The notes beneath the pieces were generated by a model. It saw only the letters and a list, made by a program, of their open reading frames with translations, had not been told where the DNA came from and did no database searches. Both the position numbers and the translations under genes were made by a program. 21,021 nt of DNA from Nemertoderma westbladi. Lineage: Eukaryota; Xenacoelomorpha; Nemertodermatida; Nemertodermatidae. The stretch lies in contig JAUCBJ010006504.1 in the NCBI GenBank assembly GCA_032718475.1, forward strand, positions 1 through 21,021. The letters are read 5' to 3'. Shown piece by piece: positions 9,201-15,805 of this stretch. How positions within the stretch are numbered: position 1 is the first letter of the stretch; each line of letters begins with the position of its first letter.

Positions 9201-9808
9201 ATTTACATACTTGGCTTGCTTCGTCAGCTTTCCATCGGTACCAACAAATATTGAAGAATAACTGCGGTCTAACTGGAGTAATATCGCCGGATACACTTTT
9301 TTAAAACGCTTGTAGCTAAACATTGAAAGCAAAAATAAAAATTCTGGCTCACCCACTCAGTGGTCGGGAGGTGAAACTATCTCTGTTTCAAATTTCATGC
9401 AATCTCATTAAGATTTGTAGAAAAATTTGGGGGTCACTGAATTACGACACTATATTCCGGGGGTGTAGGTGTAGGTGTATTATAATGGCAGCCGTATATT
9501 GAGTGTACTGCGTGCTGATATACTGAGTGCCGAGGCACCGTGCCGAGACTACGTTACATTTACTTACCGTATCTCATTTTAATTGACAGGCGTTTCACCA
9601 CGACAGGAACACAGTTCCGTTCCAGATTTCGGTATCTGTTGAGTTTATAGACGCCTCCGTCCCGCCACAAGGAGCTTCGAAGGAACCCCCAGCGGTCTAT
9701 GCCGCACTCCCTTACGATTTCTTCTACCCATTCGTTTCTATTGCTCCATCTAGTGGTTCATCTTTGTTGGTGATTGCACTTGTGATCTTAACGAATCCGT
9801 TGTTATGA
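3185..9808 (+). CDS. TCTN1: Tectonic-1-like ciliary transition-zone protein, last five coding exons
   Basis: The coding exons are 3185-3281, 6060-6165, 6362-6557, 8723-8866 and 9590-9808, 762 nt in all: 253 residues plus TGA. Splice phases agree at every junction (1, 2, 0, 0), and all introns are GT-AG. Tectonics sit in the MKS/B9 module at the ciliary transition zone, acting as a gate for membrane proteins and supporting Hedgehog signalling. The order of matches to tectonic-1 is SGNPGY, GQLTV, VLFGVNVRTGC, YVASYGN with DWVPVL, KMGSTLNPQNKI, VSVEFIDAS and LPYDFFYPFV. The protein ends in a hydrophobic stretch, SSLLVIALVILTNPLL. The first half, including the signal peptide, is missing; its exons are upstream and not found. 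An intronless gene lies in the first visible intron on the other strand. The family is secure; which paralogue (1, 2 or 3) is less so, though 1 fits best. Confidence -1.
3466..4361. mobile_element. TTAA-flanked 896-bp element with poly-G/poly-C ends
   Basis: The left end reads TTAA, G19 (3470-3488), TATA, C21 (3493-3513). The right end reads GGGGTGG, TATA, C18 (4340-4357), TTAA. As inverted repeats the ends are TTAA-G(18-19)-TATACC. Duplicated TTAA is the target signature of piggyBac-type transposases, but piggyBac ends usually start CCC, so a poly-G end is unusual. No transposase is present. The interior contains an AT-rich palindrome (3964-4090) and a GAGCTT/AAGCTC hairpin near 3950. It lies in a tectonic intron. 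Confidence -1.
3964..4090. repeat. AT-rich imperfect palindrome inside the TTAA element
   Basis: The left arm begins AAAAGTTATCTTAT (3964) and contains TAATTAGCCA; the right arm, ending at 4090, repeats AAAAGTTATCTTAT and TAATTAGCCA on the other strand. The centre is a run of AATTA steps. It could be a small foldback element nested in the larger one. Confidence -1.
4507..4512 (-). promoter_or_regulatory. AATAAA overlapping the stop codon of the nested gene
   Basis: On the minus strand ACAAAATAAAATC contains both the TAA stop (4510-4508) and AATAAA (4512-4507). If used, cleavage would leave a 3' UTR of only about 10-30 bases. No other AATAAA is seen on this strand down to about 4360. Confidence -1.
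4508..5572 (-). CDS. Intronless Ser/Thr-Pro-rich protein, probably nuclear, nested in the tectonic intron
   Basis: I do not recognise this 354-residue protein. The start chosen is the ATG at 5572-5570, the first in the open frame, in good context (ACAATGG, A at -3 and G at +4), with an in-frame stop not far upstream. The sequence is polar and looks mostly disordered. It has eleven Ser-Pro or Thr-Pro pairs (S79, S100, S110, S131, S144, S164, T212, T224, S258, S267, T275), as expected for a target of CDK or MAP kinases. Basic clusters RRRR (124-127) and KRNLKRK (237-243) look like nuclear localisation signals. Short ordered-looking patches are SPLSVLDRYI (144-153), EWFTWISLQHLF (194-205) and PSYLDTYTIEEARSL (310-324). 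There is no intron across 1,065 bases. It runs opposite to the tectonic exons around it. That it is a real gene is likely from its length and composition; its function is not inferred. Confidence -1.
   Translation of the reverse strand: MEPIRQPPAKRTTITAANEFPTLKEQTGRDEMLKMWLPEPGEMPATHKSQRYIDKPLVAGNNDDGWQPNERKVRTNSSSPNTSRLSGSVQNNFHISERTSPKTKKNFLMSPQITSGETIKSESRRRRHACSPKGDAAFNKRFRSPLSVLDRYINKEDGKLCEKSPEVRGAMKPHNCNQRDNVVIGDVDGTENKEWFTWISLQHLFKGEECSTPERQRRELAETTPIDIQDGSGSFAKRNLKRKFIVDNAMPLMMRNDSPIKQCEAVSPRQIRLTTPEDSIGITTITQLTAQQPRPPKPDPPINFGYTEKPSYLDTYTIEEARSLSKRLPPNDITTVAVEASSQRPSTSTGSYTK
5573..6059. other. Upstream region of the nested gene, tectonic intron
   Basis: AT-rich, no coding segment. 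It should contain the promoter of the minus-strand gene, but I see no clear TATA box or other core element at a convincing distance. Confidence -1.
6060..6165 (+). CDS. TCTN1: Tectonic exon b (FGVNVRTGC block)
   Basis: The acceptor is TTTATTTTTAG (AG at 6058-6059) and the donor is AA|GTAAGT at 6166. The leftover A of the previous exon plus CA makes ACA, then ACG GGA CAG reads TGQLTVMKPSSC. The VLFGVNVRTGC string is the family's conserved FGxxxxxGC motif. Two bases (AA) carry over into the next exon. Confidence -1.
6362..6557 (+). CDS. TCTN1: Tectonic exon c (DWVPVL block)
   Basis: The acceptor TTTCTCCCGATTTAG ends at 6361 and the donor CAG|GTTGGT is at 6558. It encodes PPITSDIDTFASGNTCKTYQ, the YVASYGN segment and SDWVPVLSDTIPGNNAQ, lining up with 'YVAPFGN ... 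DWVPI' of tectonic-1. Reading on past the donor would add about 35 residues of low-complexity sequence before a stop near 6665. Confidence -1.
6600..6990. repeat. 40-bp AT-rich minisatellite in a tectonic intron
   Basis: Six near-identical 40-41 bp units lie at about 6710-6960. Each contains GACTTATCATTAAATATAAT and CGTTTATTACTAAAAA. Degenerate relatives built on ACTAAAAATAATCA extend to both sides. The array begins some 40-50 bases after the exon c donor. Confidence -1.
7085..7230 (-). CDS. Possible minus-strand exon, unrecognised
   Basis: On the minus strand a frame is open across this stretch and reads SATGPRMLLEP, GDISRWNLSGRFYYPNG and TYRDKIKPTAKAIQ. Its composition is coding-like and unlike the flanking AT-rich intron. 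A donor CAAG|GTTGTA ends it at 7085; a plausible acceptor CCTAG ends at 7204 and others lie upstream. Joining it to the nested minus gene at 5572 through the nearest AG gives the wrong phase, so I do not link them. It may belong to another nested gene or be a fossil. Confidence -1.
7290..8461. other. Tectonic intron sequence without a supported gene
   Basis: Open frames here are short and AT-rich or low in quality. Near 7746-7785 there is a cluster of small palindromes built on GTCTAGAC (ATGTCTAGACAT and TGTCTAGAGTCTAGACA). No coding segment is supported. Confidence -1.
8462..8670. mobile_element. Foldback element with arms of 17-18 bp tandem units
   Basis: The left arm (8462-8514) is three units of the type GCAAnnTTCGCCCGCGA, ending AATAA. 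The right arm (8602-8670), read on the other strand, has four such units beginning TTATTGGGCGAA. The arms pair well, for example CGCCCGCGAGCAAC against GTTGCTCGCGGGCG. Between them lies core repeat copy B (minus). The structure of inverted arms made of short tandem repeats recalls Foldback elements. A decayed relative seems to lie at 13711-13860. Confidence -1.
8541..8606 (-). repeat. Dispersed core repeat, copy B
   Basis: On the minus strand it reads GTTTATTG-, TTTGGTTAGAAAAA, CTCTGTAACCTCCTCCTTTC. It sits between the arms of the foldback element at 8462-8670. Confidence -1.
8723..8866 (+). CDS. TCTN1: Tectonic exon d (STLNPQNKI block)
   Basis: The acceptor TTTTTTATCCAG ends at 8722 and the donor CAG|GTATGG is at 8867. 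The exon has 48 codons, phase 0 at both ends, so skipping it would keep the frame. It encodes SPNSLSCVNMVLSKRIEII and YAKMGSTLNPQNKIIGV, matching the tectonic 'SCQLPGALVIEVKW..YGSLLNPQAKI' region. Confidence -1.
8968..9168. mobile_element. 201-bp element with GTAAAACGCGGATCCGGAT ends
   Basis: The left end is GTAAAACGCGGATCCGGAT (8968 onward) with an extra CCGGAT repeat; the right end carries GTAAAACGCGGATCCGGAT on the other strand, ending at 9168. The interior is almost entirely core repeat copy C (minus). It lies in the last tectonic intron, about 100 bases after exon d. No ORF. Confidence -1.
9005..9097 (-). repeat. Dispersed core repeat, copy C
   Basis: On the minus strand it matches copy A nearly throughout, including ATAACGTGCCACTGTAACC, TGCTCCTTTC and the half-unit TAACCTGTTCTATTG. 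It is flanked by the inverted ends of the 201-bp element. Confidence -1.
9169..9589. other. Rest of the last tectonic intron
   Basis: No gene or clear repeat, apart from GTGTAGGTGTAGGTGTA near 9463-9480. Confidence -1.
9590..9808 (+). CDS. TCTN1: Tectonic terminal coding exon e, hydrophobic tail
   Basis: The acceptor TTTAATTGACAG ends at 9589. Phase 0 reading gives FQISVSVEFIDASVPPQ, then ALPYDFFYPFV, and TGA at 9806-9808. The family's usual ending, 'LPFNFFFPFV', is followed here by SIAPSSGSS and a run of about 16 mostly hydrophobic residues up to the stop. That run could be a short membrane anchor or a GPI-attachment signal. The exon is easily missed because it has no in-frame ATG near its start. 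Confidence -1.
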   Translation, partial: AFHHDRNTVPFQISVSVEFIDASVPPQGASKEPPAVYAALPYDFFYPFVSIAPSSGSSLLVIALVILTNPLL

Positions 9809-10436
9809 TGCCTCGTTACATTCCGTCTCTAGAATTTAAATTTATTTGTAATTCATTGAACAGTAAAAAATATTTGGCTTAGTGTCAATGAAAGAATAAC
9901 AACTGTTTGAGTGGATAGTTAATTAATAAATATAATTTACTGTTAAAAACTCTCCGATGCGTTCACAACTACCATTAGCGGCAGTTGTTGTGGATCTGCC
10001 CATGGCCCTAAGACAGAGCAATACGTCACGTAATGTAGCATAATGGAAATATATCTGTAATATAATGTAAGTTTATGCTATTATCTAGTTTGTGAGACGT
10101 GCGATTTTATATGATGATTTAGTAATTGATTATTCGGCTACCTGTAATATAAAGTTAACTACAGTATATTAGCGGGTTGGTGAATGATACAGCCTGGTTC
10201 ATTAAGTTATGTTTAATTGCCTGTGTCGTGTCTATTATTCTAAAACCTTTAAAAGTTTCTTAATTTTTTAAATTTTTACTGCTGTTTGTACCGTCAAGTC
10301 ACATGTGTTTATATTTTTCTGCCTATTTTGTATTGCCTAACTTAACGTTTGTTAAATAAAAACAGTTAGGGCTGTTAGCCTATATGTATAAACTAGTCAT
10401 TCTCCCTTATTTATCATTAAACCTTAGCCCAACTAA
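9809..10436. other. 3' flank of the tectonic gene
   Basis: AT-rich, probably 3' UTR followed by intergenic DNA. A perfect 8-bp stem, AACCTTAG/CTAAGGTT with a CCCAA loop, lies at 10420-10440 next to the foldback element that follows. No coding segment seen. Confidence -1.
9925..9930 (+). promoter_or_regulatory. Candidate poly(A) signal of the tectonic gene
   Basis: AATAAA lies 117 bases after the TGA stop. A second one at 10355-10360 could serve a longer 3' UTR. Confidence -1.
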
Positions 10437-10820
10437 GGTTGCTGATTTTGGGCCAATTAATTATATTATTTTCATTTCTGCAAACTCTAAATAATTTTAT
10501 TTTTTTTAAATACTTTATTTTATTTTATCAAACTCTACATAATTCAAGTATTTTTTTTATCAACATCAATAACTGTAATTGTACGATACCGGTCCACGTA
10601 AACGCAGGTGATTTACTTTTATGGTGTATTCAGCACAAATAAGAAACAAATATAAGATAATAAAACTGTTTACAGTTTAAAGATATGAGAAAAATTATTT
10701 AAATTATAAAAATAATAAAATTTTTTAGAATTTACAGAAATAAAAAGTATTAAAAATAATTAAAATATTTAGAATTTGCAGAGACGAAAATAATAAAATT
10801 ATAGGCCCAAATCAGCCACC
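10437..10820. mobile_element. 384-bp AT-rich foldback MITE
   Basis: Arms of more than 100 bp pair with each other. The left starts GGTTGCTGATTTTGGGCC and contains TTTCATTTCTGCAAACTCTA; the right, read backwards from 10820, starts GGTGGCTGATTTGGGCC and contains TTTCGTCTCTGCAAATTCTA. The unpaired middle (about 10560-10690) includes ACCGGTCCACGTAAACGCAG. The ORF within it (10439-10642) is a by-product of this structure. Family not known. Confidence -1.
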
Positions 10821-11570
10821 GCCCCCAATTGCATTGCTTTTTTTTCACTAAGTTTAATGATAGAAAGTTTTCCTGCTTACACGTTGGTATTGTATTTGTA
10901 AATTGTTATCATAACCGGTAAGCGGTGCTGCTGTTAGCTATGCGGCACTGTGCGTACTACAGTCTGACAGTACACAATGTGCGACCTACAGTATCCCACA
11001 CTGTGTGACTGTTGTCTGCCTGTGATACTGAAAGTATATTGGTGTATGCACATGCACAAGGACTACCATATTGGGGCGAGCCACGTAGTAATGAGTCCGG
11101 GCTGGATGGTATCCCTACACAAGTGAAAAAAGAGTTTATGCTCATTGTTTTTAAGAGGATATTTATCGAAGGAAGCGGAAGCGGAAATTTCAATTGTCTT
11201 TGTTTCGCAGTGATGTACTGTATAATGTTAGTTACTGTATAAGCGGGTTCTGTTGAAAGATTATCCGAAAACTCGACTCTTCTGTAGTAATTGTGAGAAT
11301 TTGCGCTGTCCGAGTAGTGCGTCATTATATTTTATACATTGTATGTTTTACTCTTTACTCTATGTATACTTTTATCTTTTATTCGACGCGACGGCGCTAA
11401 CATTCGCCACTCATAATTGTGCTTTCCCCGTCACGACTGACTGCTCCGTACACACTACACACACTGCGACCTATTATTTTACCCTATTCGAGGTATTCCG
11501 TTATTTGCCACTTTGCGAATGGAATTCCCTTATGGGAATGTGAATGCGCCCATCCACATCTTTTATCAAC
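10821..11570. other. Stretch without a supported gene
   Basis: Overlapping short frames occur on both strands, none with a recognisable motif. Around 10945-11035 the words ACAGTCTGACAGT, CACACTGTGTGACTG and similar form weak dyads. Nothing is assigned. Confidence -1.
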
Positions 11571-11571
11571 A

Positions 11572-11686
11572 GAATCGACGCCGGGCGTCCTGCAAGTTTT
11601 AATGGAAATCAGTTAAATTCCTACCTTTTACCTTGTTGTTGCATTCCATGCATACTAAATCGCGTTCCAGTATCCGTTGTAATCAG
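11572..11686 (+). other. Candidate exon with strong donor CAG|GTAAGT
   Basis: An acceptor-like CTTTTATCAACAG ends at about 11570. A donor matching the consensus CAG|GTAAGT is at 11687. One frame is open throughout and reads IDAGRPASFNGNQLNSYLL and on. It ends with two spare bases, which does not fit the phase needed by the exon at 18285, so it could be an untranslated first exon of that gene, an exon of something else, or chance. Confidence -1.
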
Positions 11687-11739
11687 GTAAGTTCCCAGTT
11701 TAGTTACGGCTGCGTATTTGTATTGGGCTGATCACTCAA

Positions 11740-11762
11740 CCCCCCCCCCCCCCCCCCCCCCC
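11740..11762 (+). repeat. C23 homopolymer
   Basis: A run of 23 C, followed by TCCC. Unlike the C-tracts at 3493 and 4340 it has no TATA or TTAA beside it. Confidence -1.
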
Positions 11763-12117
11763 TCCCATTTAGGTAACATTAGCTAGCCCTAGCAGGACAC
11801 ATTTTATTACAGCCTCGTCCAAATTTACAACATAATAACAAATTCTAAGCTGCAATTTATTATTACTTGCTGTTACAAAACTACGGGGATTTCCCGAATT
11901 AGCAGGGGACGTTAATTCACGTCCGGTAATATACAAGCACCCGGCGCGGTAAGTTCACAAAAACTTATGACAGGAATAGCATGGAACGAGCCATACAGCT
12001 TGCTTCCCCATGTTGCATTTTCTGTTACTTCTATTTGATGAAACAATGTACAGTAGGCCTATATTGAAAAAACAGTGACTCCACCTTTACAAATGCGGTC
12101 GGGTTGAGGAAAAGTTA

Positions 12118-12270
12118 TTAATGAGGCCTATTGTGCGATCAATAGTTAATTATTATTACTTTCGGTTTATAATTTTGTGTAGGCCTCATCTCCACGTAAC
12201 GGTAAATCGGATAAAAATATAAACCAAAACGAAATATAATTATTGTTGATGGCACAATAGGCCTAATTAA
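12118..12270. mobile_element. 153-bp TTAA-flanked foldback MITE with AGGCCTATTGTG ends
   Basis: TTAA stands at both ends (12118-12121 and 12267-12270). The inverted ends read TTAATGAGGCCTATTGTGCG on the left and TTAATTAGGCCTATTGTGCC on the right, and similarity continues for about 60 bp (ATCAA, AATTAT, TTTCG, GGTTTATA). A minus-strand ORF at 12139-12486 runs through it and is not credited as a gene. Confidence -1.
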
Positions 12271-13616
12271 TCCTTTATGATGAAGCCGAATTACATAGGC
12301 TCTGTTGCACTCACTACCGGGGCGCCCAACGCCCATGTAAGTGGGTAGGTAAGCGCAACTAAACTCGGTTGATAATGTCAAAGGACATGGATTGTTTAAC
12401 CTTAGGATAAATCGATCCGGTGAACTAATTACCTTTTGATCCGCGATTTCCTCCCAGTCGATTCGCCTACACACACATTCGGGCATCCTATTCGATTTGC
12501 AAGTCCATTCTTATTACCCTAAGGAGCCTCTTGACGCTATAGTATCTCGAGAAAACTCAAAAGCTAGCATGTCTGTCTTTGTATTTGATTCATAGCATGC
12601 CGCTGTTTCAACTTTCACGAGAGAGGCGTGAAGAAATTCGAATGGTCAAATTCAATTTGAAAATCTGGAAGCTGCAGTACTTTATTAGTGTAGTTAGTCA
12701 AAGGGAATTAAACTCCAACTCCATCATTGGGTTTTCATCAAACCAAAATCGACCCCCGACCTGGGACGCAAGGAAGAGGTGCCTTGACACACACGGAGTG
12801 CTGGTTATTCCATCTCCTTCGGTTGGGGTGCCGGCGGCCCAGTCCGTGACGGCCAACCTGGTTGGAAGCTGACGCCACATTAACGCATTACTACTGGACT
12901 CACAGGGCGAGATGGGAAGCTTCATCCCCCCACTTGGAGCGCAGATACAGTCTCGTGGCTTCAGGCTTTGGCTAACGCTAGTCCACCAACCTCCGTATAT
13001 AATATCCTGCTGACCGGCTTCCAATTACATTACGTAAACCTAAACCAGTAGCAGATGTTGTGTCTCTTAATAATCAAAATATTTGGTCTTGGGAACGCGT
13101 TTCTATTGATTCGCTATTTTCCTTTGGTAAATCAATTTTTTCAATTATTTTAAACACACACGGAATTTATCATCAGTGACAGTTATTTCGATGTCTCATA
13201 AAGAAATTAATTTTAGAGACATAAACCTATTCTGTGTTTATTTATTATAGACTACCGGTACCGGTATGTATCATTATATTATATAAAACACGGAATCATT
13301 CCTTGAAATCACTCCTCGTTTAATATTTTATTAATATTTAATATTTTTACGTTTTTGTACCCTAAAGTAGCTGATTATAAATACGGCAAATTGAAATTGC
13401 AAGATTACTACGGTTCTTGCTATGATCATTAACTACACTGTAAAATTTTAGAACCTCAATATCATTTGCAAATATTATATTATATATTGATTATATGTAT
13501 ATATATATTTATTAACTAGTTTAATAAATGTTGATGACTAGACTAAATTCTCTAATTCATACAGTATAAGGATTTTACAGAAAGAGAAGAAGCTGAGCGC
13601 AAATGAAAACAAGTTT
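12271..13616. other. Stretch without a supported gene; GC-richer patch at 12740-13020
   Basis: The patch near 12740-13020 stands out by composition and is open on both strands, but neither translation resembles a family I know. Its look (GACGGCCAACCTGG, GCTGACGCCAC) suggests a decayed retroelement or SINE; no tRNA-like B box is visible. The rest is AT-rich and empty. Confidence -1.
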
Positions 13617-13670
13617 CGTTTATTGTTTTGGTTAGAAAACACCGCCACTGTAACCTGCTCCTAACCTTTC
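13617..13670 (+). repeat. Dispersed core repeat, copy D
   Basis: Reads CGTTTATTGTTTTGGTTAGA, AAACACCG and CCACTGTAACCTGCTCCTAA. Decayed TTCGCC-type sequences follow at 13711-13760 and, inverted, at 13841-13857, echoing the arrangement around copy B. Confidence -1.
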
Positions 13671-13863
13671 ATGTTAAATGCTTTATTTGATGTAATTGTA
13701 TTGGTGTAATATTCGCCTACGAGAAATCTTCGCACGAGTTCAATGTTCAATTTTGCCCGCTAATTATCATTTATCAATAATAGCACAGGTTTCAGTTTCA
13801 GAATCAGCTGCACAATAATTTCATTAAGTTGTAATTATTTATCGGGCGAAGGCGAAGCTTTCT

Positions 13864-13886
13864 GGCAGAGTTCTGCGAACTCTGCC
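13864..13886. repeat. Perfect 10-bp hairpin
   Basis: GGCAGAGTTC, loop TGC, GAACTCTGCC. It adjoins the decayed foldback remnant and may be one of its ends. Confidence -1.
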
Positions 13887-14483
13887 TATTAATAATATCC
13901 TCTACTATTAAATAATAAGCGGACAGCCTTACATTGCACGAGAGCAGCCTAACGAGCGGCACTTACTCGCACTGCAGTAAATAATGTTGCCTAGCAACTC
14001 ACTATAATGAATGACCGTTACCGTTAGGTATAACGGAAGCGTACGTGGAAGTTATAATGTTTACAATCCGCCATCTGATAGGCTATATTCCCAACCAATT
14101 ATTATGATCCTGGTTTTCCGTTAAAACAAGATGCTATTATTTGCTGCCGATGGTCGATGGAATATAATGATTACTTATTGGACTGCCGAGCTATTTCATT
14201 AGATTTTGAAACGTTTTATGTAGTGTCTAACTGTTACAAAGGCTATATATTTTATTGCAAAATGTGATTATTTAATTACTATTTATTTATTTGTTTGTAT
14301 ATTATTTACTCATATTAGATTAGTATAAGCTTAAATACTCATTTTTATCTGTACAAACTTATTATTACTAAACTTTTTGGCAGAAGGCAGTCAGTGCTCA
14401 CCATGATAAAGGAGTCCCATTTGTTGCTTCTCAGATAGTAAAATAGTGTAGAGATCTAAGATTGTGAAACTCGCAGCTCAGTC
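13887..14483. other. Stretch without a gene
   Basis: AT-rich, no supported frame and no clear repeat. It runs directly into the 28-bp minisatellite. Confidence -1.
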
Positions 14484-15805
14484 GGCAACCCTAAGGCTCC
14501 TCTCTACCGGAGGCAACCATAAGGCTCCTCTCTACCGGAGGCTACCCTAAGGCTCCTCTCTACCAGAGGCAACCCGAAGGCTCCTCTCTACCGGAGGCAA
14601 CCCTAAGGCTCCTCTCTCCTGGAGGCAATCCGAAGGCTCTTCTCTACCAAAGGCAACCCGAAGGCTCCTCTCTAATGGAGCCAAGCCGAAGGCTCCTCTC
14701 TACCAGAGGCAACCCGAAGGCTCCTCTCTACCAGAGGCAACCCGAAGGCTCCTCTCTACCAGAGGCAACCCTAAGGCTCCTCTCTCCTGGAGGCAACCCG
14801 AAGGCTCCTCTCTACCAGAGGCAACCCGGAGGCTCCTCTCTACCGGAGCCAAGCCGAAGGCTCCTCTCTACCTTAGGTATCCCGAAGGCTCCTCTCTATA
14901 AGAGGCAACCCGAAGACTCCTCTCTACTGGAAGCAACACGAAGGCTCCTCTCTAATGGAGCCAAGCCGAAGGCTCCTCTATACTGGAGGCAACCCGAAGA
15001 CTCCTCTCTACCTACTGGAGGCAACACGAAGGTTCCTCTCTACCTGAGCCAAGCCGAAGGCTCCTCTCTACCTTAGGTATCCCGAAGGTTCCTCTCTTCC
15101 AGAAGCAACCCGAAGGCACCTCTCTCCTGGAGGCAACCCGAAGGCTCCTCTCTCCTGGAGGCAACCCGAAGGCTCCTCTCTACCGGAGGCAACCCGAAGG
15201 CTCTTCTCTACCGGAGCCAAGCCGAAGGCTCCTCTCTACCTTAGGTATCCCGAAGGCTCCTCTCTACCTTAGGTATCCCGAAGGTTCCTCTCTACCGGAG
15301 GCAACCCGAAGTTTCCTCTCTTCCAGAAGCAACCCGAAGGCACATCTCTCCTGGAGGGAACCCGAAGGCTCCTCTCTCCTGGAGGCAACCCGAAGGCTCC
15401 TCTCTACCAGAGGCAACCCGAAGGCTCCTCTCTACCGGAGCCAAGCCGAAGGCTCCTCTCTACTGGAGGCAACCCGAAGACTCCTCTCTACTGGAGGCAA
15501 CACGAAGGCTCCTCTCTAATGCAGCCAAGCCGAAGGCTCCTCTCTCCTGGAGGCAACCCGAAGACTCCTCTCTACCGGAGCCAAGCCGAAGGCTCCTCTC
15601 TACCTTAGGTATCCCGAAGGCTCCTCTCTACCGGAGCCAAGCCGAAGGCTCCTCTCTACCTTAGGTATCCCGAAGGCTCCTCTCTACCGGAGCCAAGCCG
15701 AAGGCTCCTCTCTACCGGAGGCAAGCCGAAGGCTCCTCTCTACCTTAGGTATCCTGAAGGCTCCTCTCTACCTTAGGTATCCCGAAGGTTCCTCTCTACC
15801 TGAAC
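14484..15805. repeat. 28-bp minisatellite, about 47 units
   Basis: The unit is built from GAAGGCTCCTCTCTACC plus a variable 11-base part: GGAGGCAACCC, GGAGCCAAGCC or TTAGGTATCCC. The array is GC-rich against AT-rich flanks. Because 28 is not a multiple of 3, the translation cycles through three frames with an 84-base period, which gives the long open frame at 14675-15076. Near 15570-15700 the GGAGCCAAGCC and TTAGGTATCCC variants alternate, so a 56-bp higher-order unit has begun to form. Confidence -1.

Noticed and set aside
12139-12486. 115-codon minus-strand frame
   Set aside because: Its C-terminal third is the 153-bp foldback element; the remainder shows no family resemblance.
12698-13024. 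108-codon minus-strand frame and an overlapping 97-codon plus-strand frame
   Set aside because: Both strands are open over the same GC-richer patch and neither translation has a recognisable motif; more likely a decayed repeat.
14675-15076. A 133-codon open frame rich in Pro, Ser and Leu
   Set aside because: It is the 28-bp minisatellite read through all three frames with an 84-base period; it starts and ends inside the array and has no independent signal.
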